Origin: GCA-2733415 sp965178635
GTDB lineage: Bacteria > Bacteroidota > Bacteroidia > Flavobacteriales > Flavobacteriaceae
Length of the DNA stretch: 64,000 nt
Assembly (NCBI GenBank): GCA_965178635.1
Contig: CBCXVT010000003.1
Span: 62,001-126,000 of the forward strand
Reading direction: 5' to 3'
Part shown: piece after piece, positions 17,865 through 26,222 of the stretch
How the letters are laid out: each line of letters begins with the position of its first letter
How positions within the stretch are numbered: position 1 is the stretch's first letter
Position numbers and translations under genes: made by a program
Notes under the pieces: model-generated
What the model was told of the DNA's origin: nothing
Seen by the model: the letters and a program-made list of their open reading frames with translations, nothing else
The model's database searches: none

Positions 17865-20800
17865 ATGAACTATTTTAAAACCATTATTTTTTTCTGCATA
17901 GCTATAATGTCTTTAGAAACTTATAGTCAAATACCACAAACCAACAATTTAATTAGTTATTATCCATTTTTAGGAAATTTAGAAGATCAAAGTGGTAAAA
18001 ATCATAACACAGGTATTATTAATGGAGATCCTTCTTTAACCCAAAATCGTTTTGGCACTAACAATGCCGCCTATTATTTAGATGGTACAGATGACTATTT
18101 TTATTTTGGAAATTCTATATATGCAGACCTTCCTGATACCGATAGTGACGGCTATTATGAAGATGATTACACGATAAGTATTTGGGCAAAATCATCTGTG
18201 GTAGATAATGAAATATTTATTGCTTTTGGTGAGGGAGATGGTTTATATACAGGTATGATATCAGTGATTGGAAGCACTATATCTTTTAATTCGAGTAATT
18301 GGGGATTTCCCTCAACAAGTACTTCTGGCAAAAAATCTGACAACAATTGGCATCAATATACATTTGTTTATGGAGCTGGAAGTTTTAGAAAATTATTTAT
18401 TGATGGAAGTTTGGTTAGACAAGCTAATGATTCTCAACATAGGTTTAGATTTAAAAACTACGGCCTTTCTGTTGGTATTGGGCGATTTGATGCTGCTGCT
18501 AACCCTGAAGGTTTAGCGACTACTTATACAGGCAGCGTAGATGATGTACGCATATGGAATGTTGCATTAACAAATACAGAAGTCTCTAATTTATATACTT
18601 ATGAAAATAATGCAGCTAATGATTTTTCTCTACCACCAATCACCCCTTTTGTAACTACATGGCAAACCGATGCAAATACCAATGTTACCATACCCTTAAC
18701 AGGTAGTGGCTATGATTTTACAATTGATTGGGGAGATGGCACTACAGAAATAAAAACCGGAACACCTGGTAATATAAGTCATACCTACACTACAGCAGGT
18801 GTAAAAACGGTAAGTATTACACCTAATATTGCCACTGGGTTTCCTAGAATTTATGTTAATAATTTTGGAAATAGAAATTTATTACAAACCATTGAAAGCT
18901 GGGGTTCTGGGCAATGGGGTGCTTCAGTAGACCGCGCTTTTTATGGAGCCGCTAATTTAGAAGTAAATGCTACAGATGTGCCCAATTTTAGTAATACTAC
19001 AAACTTTCAGAGCATGTTTACTAATTGTAGTTCTTTAACGGGAAGCAATGGCTTTAGTAATTGGACGTTAAATACCAATTCGGGGGCTTCTATTTCTTTT
19101 AAAAGCATGTTTTACAGAGCTACAGCTTTTAATGGTACTATCTCTAATTGGGATGTATCAAAGGTAACTAACATGAGTAGTATGTTTGTTGTGGCAAGCA
19201 GTTTTAACCAAGACTTAAGTAATTGGGATGTATCTAGCGTTACCGATATGAGTTATATGTTTCATGCAAGTCCTTTTAACTCTCCATTAAATTGGGGTGT
19301 AAATACTGGAAACGTAACCTCTATGGTTGGGATGTTTCATAGCAATGGTTCTTTTAACCAAGACATTAGTGGCTGGGATGTGTCAAGTGTTACAAATATG
19401 TATCAAATGTTTTACAGAGCTACTAGTTTTAATCAGAGTTTAAACTCTTGGGATGTATCAAGTTTAACTGATGCTCGGTATATGTTTCAAGAGGCGCGAT
19501 CTTTTAATGGAAACGTTTCAAGTTGGCAATTTACTACAGATGTTACTAAAAACATATATATGAATAATATGTTTCAGAATGCGAGTTCTTTTAACCAGAA
19601 TATTAGCGGTTGGGATGTAACCCGTGTTACTAATATGTCTAATATGTTTAATGGAGCTAGTGTTTTTAATACACCACTAAATTGGGGTGTAAAAACAGGA
19701 AACGTGACCAATATGACTGGGATGTTTGGTAATACTGTCTTTAATCAAAATATTAGTGGTTGGGATGTGTCAAAGGTAACAAATATGAGTACTATGTTTT
19801 ACAGAGCTACAGCTTTTAATGGTACTATCTCTAATTGGGATGTATCAAAGGTAACTAACATGAGTAGTATGTTTGTTGTGGCAAGCAGTTTTAACCAAGA
19901 CTTAAGTAATTGGGATGTATCTAGCGTTACCGATATGAGTTATATGTTTCATGCAAGTCCTTTTAACTCTCAATTAAATTGGGGTGTAAATACTGGAAAC
20001 GTAACCTCTATGGTTGGGATGTTTCATAGCAATGGTTCTTTTAACCAAGACATTAGTGGCTGGGACGTGTCAAGTGTTACAAATATGTCTCAAATGTTTT
20101 ATCTGGCTTCTGTTTTTAATCAGGATTTGAATTCTTGGAATGTTTCTAGTGTTATTAGTTTTGGACAAATGTTTCATAGTGCTCAAGCTTTTAATGGAGA
20201 TATTTCAAGTTGGCAGTTTACAACAGATGTTACTAAAAACATTGGTATGGCCAGTATTTTTAGAAATGCAAGCTCTTTTAATCAAGATATCAGTGGTTGG
20301 AATATAGAGCGTGTTAATGCAATGCAGCGCATGTTTCAAGATACACCATTTAACCAAGATATTGGCGGTTGGGATATTTCAAATGTATCTAACCTACAAT
20401 TATTTTTAAGTGGAGGTAAATTATCACGAGCAAATTATGACGCATTGCTACTGGGTTGGTCTACTTTAGATGCTGGAGAATCTCAAGTCCCTATAAATTT
20501 AAATGCGCATTTTGGTAACAGTAAATATTCGGATACCGCCACTGTTTTAGCAGCTAGAAACACTACGTTAATAGCAAATAAAAATTGGACAATTACAGAT
20601 GGTGGTATGGATGCAGATGTTATTTTGCCGGAAATAGCTAGTAATGCTTTGGCATCTGATAATACAACCATAAATATTACTTTCAATGAAAACGTCTATC
20701 GAACCGATGTAGGTAGTGGTGTTTTAGAAACTACTGATTTTTTATTTTCATTATCAGGAGGTACGGCAACATTAAATTCATCGATACCAAATAGTATTAC

Positions 20801-22331
20801 AACAACTAATAATTTAACTTTTGAACTAGGGCTTGATATTAATGGAACACCAGATGGTACAGAAGTGTTAACCGTTACACCAGTATTAAATGCGATTTTT
20901 GATAGTTCTGGAAATGCTGCAACTACAACACAAAGCAATAATACGGCCCAATTAAATGATGTAACTGTACCAGTAATAACTGGTCCAAGTAGTGAAACGG
21001 GTATAAATAGTGCGGTATCATTACATGAAAATATAGCTTCTGTTTTTACCTTTTCTGCAAATGAAACGGTTAGTTGGGCCTTAAGCAATACCAATGACGA
21101 AAGTTTATTTAATATTGACAGTAATGGTAATTTAGTTTTTACAACGGCACCCGATTATGAAACGCCTTTAAGTACTCTAAATTCGAATACCTATGTTGTA
21201 GAGGTTATCGCGACAGATACGGCCAGCAATACTAACACACAAACCCTTACCATATCCATTTTAGATATTGCAAATTCAACCTTTGGTACTTTTGCACCCA
21301 TTACCAAAAACTATTTTACAGGCACACATACTATTGCACCACCAACTACAAACAATACAAATCCTATTATATACACTAGTGATAATACAGCTGTAGCTAC
21401 CATAAGCGGATCTGTAATTACGTTTACAGGTGTTGGCACCGCAAACATAACAGCCACACAAGCTGCAGATGCTAATTATGAAGGCAACTCAGTTTCAGCT
21501 ATACTAACGGTTCTAGGTAAAGATTTGGTCTCTAAATACGGAGGTATTTCTAGTACGGATGTTAATTATACAAGTGCTACAGGAACCGTGGGTGGTAGCT
21601 TTGGTCTTGATAAATACGGAAAGCAAGTAAACGTTACGAATGCTATTATTGCAGCAGGTTTAGTTATGCATTTAGATGCAGGTAATATGTCAAGTTACCC
21701 AGGATATGGCACAGCTTGGACAGATATAAGTGGTAATAGTAATCATGGGACCTTACAAAACGGTGTTGCTTTTACCAATGTTAATGATGGTGCTATGGTT
21801 TTTGATGGTGTTAATGATTATTTTGTAACAAACAATAATTTAGATTTATCTAATACCGATAAGTTAACCATTCAAATTATACTAAAAACAGCATCTTCTA
21901 GCGCAGAAATGGTTATGGAGCACAGTACCGATTGGAATAGCTACAATGCGTTTGGCATCATATCCAATAACTTAAGTAATAAAATGCAAATTACTGACCA
22001 TAATCAAGGCTATAATGTTTCTAATTCTGTAGCTTCTATAAATAATAATAATTGGCATTTGTTTACAGCAACAACAGATAGAAGTCTGAATGCTGCTGAT
22101 CAAAATTTAATTTATATTGATGGAAACACAGCAAATAAAGTAAATGTAGCGAATTTAATTAATGACAATAACGGCAATTTTACAAGTCACAAACTATATA
22201 TTTCGACTAGAGCTGGCTCTTCTTTATATTTTAATGGGACTATCGCACAAGTCTTAATTTATAATAGAGTACTTACTGCTGCAGAAATTGAGAAAAATTA
22301 CAATGCGATTAAGTTAAAATATGGCTTATAA
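17865..22331 (+). CDS. BspA-type (DUF285) repeat surface protein with LamG modules
   Basis: 1488 aa from the ATG at 17865. A TTG directly before it is a less likely start. Order of modules: signal peptide, LamG-like lectin fold (~25-245), PKD-like domain (~262-329, TIDWGDGTTEI), DUF285/BspA repeats (~375-845, e.g. SFNQDLSNWDVSSVTDMSYM), SwmB-like Ig domain (~918-1039), cadherin-like (~1039-1132), Big_2-like (~1135-1215), a KYG linker (LVSKYGGISSTDVNY, ~1218-1258) and a second LamG-like domain to the end. BspA repeats form leucine-rich-like surfaces used in adhesion. There is no T9SS tail. The last 11 bases overlap an orphan tail frame starting at 22321. Confidence 0.9.
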   Translation: MNYFKTIIFFCIAIMSLETYSQIPQTNNLISYYPFLGNLEDQSGKNHNTGIINGDPSLTQNRFGTNNAAYYLDGTDDYFYFGNSIYADLPDTDSDGYYEDDYTISIWAKSSVVDNEIFIAFGEGDGLYTGMISVIGSTISFNSSNWGFPSTSTSGKKSDNNWHQYTFVYGAGSFRKLFIDGSLVRQANDSQHRFRFKNYGLSVGIGRFDAAANPEGLATTYTGSVDDVRIWNVALTNTEVSNLYTYENNAANDFSLPPITPFVTTWQTDANTNVTIPLTGSGYDFTIDWGDGTTEIKTGTPGNISHTYTTAGVKTVSITPNIATGFPRIYVNNFGNRNLLQTIESWGSGQWGASVDRAFYGAANLEVNATDVPNFSNTTNFQSMFTNCSSLTGSNGFSNWTLNTNSGASISFKSMFYRATAFNGTISNWDVSKVTNMSSMFVVASSFNQDLSNWDVSSVTDMSYMFHASPFNSPLNWGVNTGNVTSMVGMFHSNGSFNQDISGWDVSSVTNMYQMFYRATSFNQSLNSWDVSSLTDARYMFQEARSFNGNVSSWQFTTDVTKNIYMNNMFQNASSFNQNISGWDVTRVTNMSNMFNGASVFNTPLNWGVKTGNVTNMTGMFGNTVFNQNISGWDVSKVTNMSTMFYRATAFNGTISNWDVSKVTNMSSMFVVASSFNQDLSNWDVSSVTDMSYMFHASPFNSQLNWGVNTGNVTSMVGMFHSNGSFNQDISGWDVSSVTNMSQMFYLASVFNQDLNSWNVSSVISFGQMFHSAQAFNGDISSWQFTTDVTKNIGMASIFRNASSFNQDISGWNIERVNAMQRMFQDTPFNQDIGGWDISNVSNLQLFLSGGKLSRANYDALLLGWSTLDAGESQVPINLNAHFGNSKYSDTATVLAARNTTLIANKNWTITDGGMDADVILPEIASNALASDNTTINITFNENVYRTDVGSGVLETTDFLFSLSGGTATLNSSIPNSITTTNNLTFELGLDINGTPDGTEVLTVTPVLNAIFDSSGNAATTTQSNNTAQLNDVTVPVITGPSSETGINSAVSLHENIASVFTFSANETVSWALSNTNDESLFNIDSNGNLVFTTAPDYETPLSTLNSNTYVVEVIATDTASNTNTQTLTISILDIANSTFGTFAPITKNYFTGTHTIAPPTTNNTNPIIYTSDNTAVATISGSVITFTGVGTANITATQAADANYEGNSVSAILTVLGKDLVSKYGGISSTDVNYTSATGTVGGSFGLDKYGKQVNVTNAIIAAGLVMHLDAGNMSSYPGYGTAWTDISGNSNHGTLQNGVAFTNVNDGAMVFDGVNDYFVTNNNLDLSNTDKLTIQIILKTASSSAEMVMEHSTDWNSYNAFGIISNNLSNKMQITDHNQGYNVSNSVASINNNNWHLFTATTDRSLNAADQNLIYIDGNTANKVNVANLINDNNGNFTSHKLYISTRAGSSLYFNGTIAQVLIYNRVLTAAEIEKNYNAIKLKYGL
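19108..20087 (+). repeat. Near-identical ~290-bp duplication within the BspA repeats
   Basis: 19108-19400 and 19795-20087 are almost identical over ~290 bp (offset 687 bp, 229 codons). I noted only a few substitutions, such as TCTCCATTA against TCTCAATTA and GGGATGTGTC against GGGACGTGTC. Neighbouring DUF285 repeats are far more diverged, so this block was copied recently. Confidence 0.8.
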
Positions 22332-22530
22332 AAGTCAAATAAGTAACGTATCGGTAGCTAATGGTGTTATGGTGGTTAGGACAGATTATCCAAATAACTT
22401 CTATTGGTCATCTACTGAGTACAATAATAATACAACAATAGTACTTCGTATTAACCCAACTGGTGGGCCACCTGGTTATGGTTGGAATAAAAACTTAACT
22501 TATAGGGTGCGTGCAGTAAGGGCATTTTAA
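22321..22530 (+). pseudogene. Orphan FISUMP/DUF1566-like C-terminal tail, copy 1
   Basis: A 69-codon frame that overlaps the end of the BspA-type gene by 11 bases. It encodes only the end of a FISUMP/DUF1566 (Lcl C-terminal) domain: NNFYWSSTEYNN and YRVRAVRAF. No signal peptide or N-terminal half of the domain is present. It could be translated by coupling, but it is more likely the old 3' end of a gene whose C-terminus was replaced. It is nearly the same as 25022-25240. Confidence 0.7.
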
Positions 22531-22563
22531 GTATTAGAATAATTAACTACAAACATGAAAAAC
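22325..22563 (+). repeat. Tail-plus-leader direct repeat, copy 1
   Basis: This segment, from CTTATAAAAGTCAAAT to the first codons of the next gene, recurs at 25038-25273 with few differences and one 3-base indel. It includes the untranslated stretch TAAGTATTAGAATAATTAAC and the following start codon. The repeated unit therefore covers the end of one gene and the start of the next. Confidence 0.8.
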
Positions 22564-24924
22564 ACTTTTTTAATATTTTATTTTAAAAAAATCATTTGTT
22601 TAGGACTGATTTTTTTTACTGTAGAAGCATATGGACAAGTCACACCTTTGGGGTTTGAAACTGTTTTTTATGAAGGGTTCAATTATCCTGCAGGTCAAGA
22701 TTTATACTATCAAAGTGGTGGCACAGGTTTTACATCTAATTGGGGTGGGTATTATCAAAGTAAATATTTAAGTGTGCAAAGTACAGGATGGTCTTACCCT
22801 AATCTGCAAACAACAGGACGCAGAGCAGGCTATGATAGCACTTGTTATGGTGCTTGTAATGATATCTCGTCTTCGGGTAGAGCAATTCCTTCGCAATCGT
22901 CGGGTGTACTATACGTGCAGTTTTTAGCAAATTTCGGTACGCAAGCAGGTGGTGGCACACCTCATTTTAGACTTTATAATGGTTCTAATTTAAAAGTAGC
23001 ACTAGGTTCTATGACGACATCTAGTTGGCAAATGTTAGATGTTGATTCAAACACTACAGTGTCAACAAGTAGTTCTTTATCTGGTCTTAAACTGGTTGTT
23101 ATTCGATTTGATTATGACAATAATAATATGAAGCTATGGATAAATCCCAATTTAGCTACTTTTGATTATTCTAATGCACCAACGCCCTCAACTGAGATTA
23201 ATAATATCACCGTTTCATCATTTAACCGCTTAGAACTTTATTTTAGATCTAATGGTAGCCCAGGGGTAGATGAAATACATGCTTTTAAATCATTACCACC
23301 AACAACTGCACCTACAACAATTTCTGGAACCGCTACAATTTGCGCTGGCGATAGCACCTCGTTAACAGCCTCTGGTGGCACAACAAATTCTGATGCTGTT
23401 GCTGTTTGGTATGAAGGCGTATGCGGCGACCAAGGTTTTCACGAAGGTTGGGAGACACAACCCTATGGCGCGGTAGCTACTACAGTTAACGCTAATGCCA
23501 ATGGTGTATTAAATGTCACATCTACATCGGGTGATCCTTATATTAATATGTTTAATCTAGGGAGTTTTGATCCAACGCTTTATAAGTATATTAATTTTCG
23601 ATACAAAGTAAATTCAGGAACAGCTACCGCAGCACAGATATTCTTTTTAAATGGCGCCATGACGCTCGCCGATGGTGCCAAATATAAAAATACGCCTTTA
23701 ATATCTGATGGGCAATGGCATACTGCAGTGGTTGACATGTCCACACATCCCCTGTGGGCATCGGATGGAAATATTACAGGCATTAGATATGATTATACCA
23801 CTGCTAGCGGTGTAACCATGGATCTTGATTTTATAGAATTAAGTTCTGCGCCTATTGTAGGAACGGGTAATACCATAACAGTATCACCAACAGCTAATAC
23901 CAGCTATTATGTAAATAGAAAGGGGCCTGAAACAAACACAAGTTGTATCTCGCAGTTGGTTACGGTAAATCAAATTCCAGTAATTACCAATTTTAATTAT
24001 TATTCTAAAACCTATTTTGATGAATCATTTACTATAGCAAATCCAACAAGTGCTAGTGCAGGTTTGTTTAGCTATACAAGTGACAATGCGTCTGTAGCAA
24101 CTATTTCTGGCAATACTGTAACTATTACCGGTGTTGGTACTGCAAATATTACAGCTACACAGGCAGCAAATGGTTCTTTTTGTTCTAATACTGCTACCGT
24201 ACCTTTAACCGTAAATGGTGTTTCTGTTGTTACAAAAAATGGCGAAATATCCGCTACAAATTCAAATTATGTGAATAAATATGGTAAAATCGGTGATATA
24301 ACTGGGATTTCTAAAAATGGATTACTATTGGATACAAAGTCACCATTTTCGGGAGGAACCTTTGATGGCTATACCTATAACGTGGTGACTACAGCAACTG
24401 GCAGGGTTTGGCTCGACAGAAATTTAGGGGCAACACAAGTCGCTAGTAGCAGCACAGATGCTGCTTCTTTTGGCGATTTATACCAATGGGGGCGTGGAAC
24501 AGATGGTCATGAAAAGCGAACAAGCACAAACATTAGTACGGTTTCGACTACAGATACACCTGGACATGGTTTTTTTATTAATGGGAATTCTTTTAATTGG
24601 CAATCACCAGTAAATACTGAATTATGGCAAGGAGTAGATGGTAAAAATAACCCCTGCCCAAAGGGCTTCAGGTTACCTACAATTGAAGAGTTTGAGGCTG
24701 AAGTAGTTTTATGGAACTCACAAAATGCAGCAGGTGCACTCGCCTCATCACTTAAATTACCTATAGCTGGACGTCGCCATACTAATGGAAGTATTTATTC
24801 TGTAGGTTCTAACGGGATGTATAGGACTAATAGCACATTGATATTAAATATTACGAGTACATCAGCGGCAAGAGCGGGAGACCAAAGAATAGATGGCTTC
24901 TGTGTGCGCTGCATAAAGGATTGA
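22555..24924 (+). CDS. Modular secreted protein with Big_2-like and FISUMP domains
   Basis: 789 aa. A signal peptide (to YGQ) is followed by a jelly-roll-like domain (~30-245), a second beta domain with Cys residues (~265-470, YEGVCGDQGFHEGW), a Big_2-like domain (~482-555, SVATISGNTVTITGVG), a KNG/KYG linker (VVTKNGEISATNSNYVNKYG) and a complete FISUMP domain (~595-789: GRVWLDRNLGA, LYQWGRG, NPCPKGFRLPT, GFCVRCIKD). The Big_2-linker pair is shared with the BspA-type protein upstream, which ends instead in a LamG-like domain. It is 24 bp after the orphan tail. FISUMP domains occur on secreted Bacteroidetes and Fibrobacter proteins, and their function is not settled. Confidence 0.85.
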   Translation: MKNTFLIFYFKKIICLGLIFFTVEAYGQVTPLGFETVFYEGFNYPAGQDLYYQSGGTGFTSNWGGYYQSKYLSVQSTGWSYPNLQTTGRRAGYDSTCYGACNDISSSGRAIPSQSSGVLYVQFLANFGTQAGGGTPHFRLYNGSNLKVALGSMTTSSWQMLDVDSNTTVSTSSSLSGLKLVVIRFDYDNNNMKLWINPNLATFDYSNAPTPSTEINNITVSSFNRLELYFRSNGSPGVDEIHAFKSLPPTTAPTTISGTATICAGDSTSLTASGGTTNSDAVAVWYEGVCGDQGFHEGWETQPYGAVATTVNANANGVLNVTSTSGDPYINMFNLGSFDPTLYKYINFRYKVNSGTATAAQIFFLNGAMTLADGAKYKNTPLISDGQWHTAVVDMSTHPLWASDGNITGIRYDYTTASGVTMDLDFIELSSAPIVGTGNTITVSPTANTSYYVNRKGPETNTSCISQLVTVNQIPVITNFNYYSKTYFDESFTIANPTSASAGLFSYTSDNASVATISGNTVTITGVGTANITATQAANGSFCSNTATVPLTVNGVSVVTKNGEISATNSNYVNKYGKIGDITGISKNGLLLDTKSPFSGGTFDGYTYNVVTTATGRVWLDRNLGATQVASSSTDAASFGDLYQWGRGTDGHEKRTSTNISTVSTTDTPGHGFFINGNSFNWQSPVNTELWQGVDGKNNPCPKGFRLPTIEEFEAEVVLWNSQNAAGALASSLKLPIAGRRHTNGSIYSVGSNGMYRTNSTLILNITSTSAARAGDQRIDGFCVRCIKD

Positions 24925-25021
24925 TTCGGAAAAGCGAATTTAAAGTAGTTGAAATATGACTTATAGAAATACCTTTTAAGTTGGGGGTTATACCGATTGG
25001 TTTTTGCCGAGTTGGGACTAG

Positions 25022-25240
25022 ATGTTAAAAATAGTAACTTATAAAAGTCAAATAAGTAGCGTATCGGCAGCTAATGGTGTTACAGTGGTTAGGACAGATT
25101 ATCCAAATAACTTCTATTGGTCATCTACTGAGTACAATAATACTACAATAGTACTTCGTATTAACACAACTGGTGGGCCACCTGGTTTTGGTTGGAATAA
25201 AAACTTAACTTATAGGGTGCGTACAGTAAGAGCATTTTAA
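25022..25240 (+). pseudogene. Orphan FISUMP/DUF1566-like C-terminal tail, copy 2
   Basis: 72 codons, of which about 65 match the orphan tail at 22321-22530 (NNFYWSSTEYNN, GPPGFGWNKNL, YRVRTVRAF). It sits 97 bp after the FISUMP gene, which already has its own complete domain end. The region between (24925-25021) shows no open frame linking them. It is the 3' remnant of another gene of the same family. Confidence 0.7.
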
Positions 25241-25273
25241 GTATTAGAATAATTAACTACAAACATGGAAAAC
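25038..25273 (+). repeat. Tail-plus-leader direct repeat, copy 2, cut by the IS
   Basis: Second copy of 22325-22563. It ends with the start of a further family member, ATGGAAAAC at 25265-25273, where copy 1 has the ATGAAAAAC that opens the 789-aa gene. The IS6-like element begins at the next base, so everything after the third codon of that gene is gone. Confidence 0.8.
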
Positions 25274-26048
25274 GGTTCTGTCGCATCTGCTAAAATTAAG
25301 CATCAAGTTTTAAACTAATTTAATTTTTTAAGAAGCTAATGATATAAATGATTTGTAGGTTGAACTTTCAGGGTTCACCAGTTGATTTTTCTTTATCATT
25401 CTAACTACTTCTATTCCTGATATGGTTCTCTTCGCTGATTCAAATTCTTTAAAACCTAGACCTAGCATAATACGCCACTTTATCATTCGATGGTCTTGTT
25501 CTACAATATTATTGAGGTATTTGCATTGCCGTATTTTTATGTTTGAATAATTTCTTCGATTGTATAGTTTTATCGCAGCTTTATTCGCCCCACTCTTATC
25601 GATGTTTATAAGTTCTGGATTAACATTATTCTCTATGGCTTTGATTAAAAATTTTTGTGCAGATATACGTTGTCTTCTTTTAGTTAACAAAAAGTCTACA
25701 GTATTCCCTTCTTTATCAACTGCTCTGTATAAATATCTCCACTCACCCTTTACCTTAATATAGGTTTCATCTAGTCTCCACCTTTTTCCAACTAATTTTT
25801 TTCTCTTTCTGAATTGTTGTTCTACAAGGGGTGTGAATTTGAATACCCAGCGTTGAATAGTAGCATGATCCACTTTGACTCCTCTGATAGATAAAAGTTC
25901 TTCTACATCTCTATAGCTAAGACTAAACCTTAATTTGAAGTAAACAGCTTGTAATATGATTGCTTTAGGAAAACAGTGACCTTTGAACATCTTTTTTGTT
26001 GTAAATTTAAAAAATTTGATTTTTCCTTACATTAGATGCGACAGAACC
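25274..26048 (-). mobile_element. IS6-family insertion sequence, 775 bp
   Basis: Terminal inverted repeats are GGTTCTGTCGCATCT at 25274 and its inverse ending AGATGCGACAGAACC at 26048. One transposase gene fills the interior. Size and transposase type fit the IS6 family. The flanks (TGGAAAAC left, TTAAAAAA right) show no 8-bp target duplication. On the left it cuts a surface-protein gene after three codons, and on the right it abuts the middle of a sigma-factor gene. The lack of duplication and two different broken genes point to an adjacent deletion or recombination between copies. Confidence 0.9.
25328..25990 (-). CDS. IS6-family DDE transposase
   Basis: 220 aa, full length for the family. 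An N-terminal HTH region (YFKLRFSLSYRDVEELL, VDHATIQRWV) precedes the DDE core. The first Asp is in WRLDETYIKVKG, the second in NIDKSGANKAA and the Glu in NNIVEQDHRMIKWR. No frameshift or stop, so it is probably active. It may also act on the deleted copy at 9201-9390, whose ends match. Confidence 0.95.
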   Translation of the reverse strand: MFKGHCFPKAIILQAVYFKLRFSLSYRDVEELLSIRGVKVDHATIQRWVFKFTPLVEQQFRKRKKLVGKRWRLDETYIKVKGEWRYLYRAVDKEGNTVDFLLTKRRQRISAQKFLIKAIENNVNPELINIDKSGANKAAIKLYNRRNYSNIKIRQCKYLNNIVEQDHRMIKWRIMLGLGFKEFESAKRTISGIEVVRMIKKNQLVNPESSTYKSFISLAS

Positions 26049-26222
26049 TTAAAAAATATTATAGGAAAATTAAAAGGAAAATGTATTAAGATAATAGACT
26101 ATATCTATTTTAGAGGATATACTCAGAAAGAGGTGAGTGATGAACTAGATATTCCATTAGGGACAATCAAAACTCGGAACAGAAATTGTATTAATGAACT
26201 AAGACTGATGACGAATGGATAA
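26049..26222 (+). pseudogene. ECF sigma factor, only region 4 left
   Basis: Beyond the IS edge the frame encodes the sigma-70 region 4 helix-turn-helix: DYIYFRGYTQKEVSDELDIP followed by LGTIKTRNRNCINELR. Region 2 and the linker are gone, removed at the IS junction. The frame reads back into the IS to a TTG at 25983, giving a 79-codon chimera. TRNRNCINEL differs from the usual TRlRnginkLR, a hint of further decay. The end overlaps the anti-sigma gene by eight bases, the normal layout for such a pair. Confidence 0.85.
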
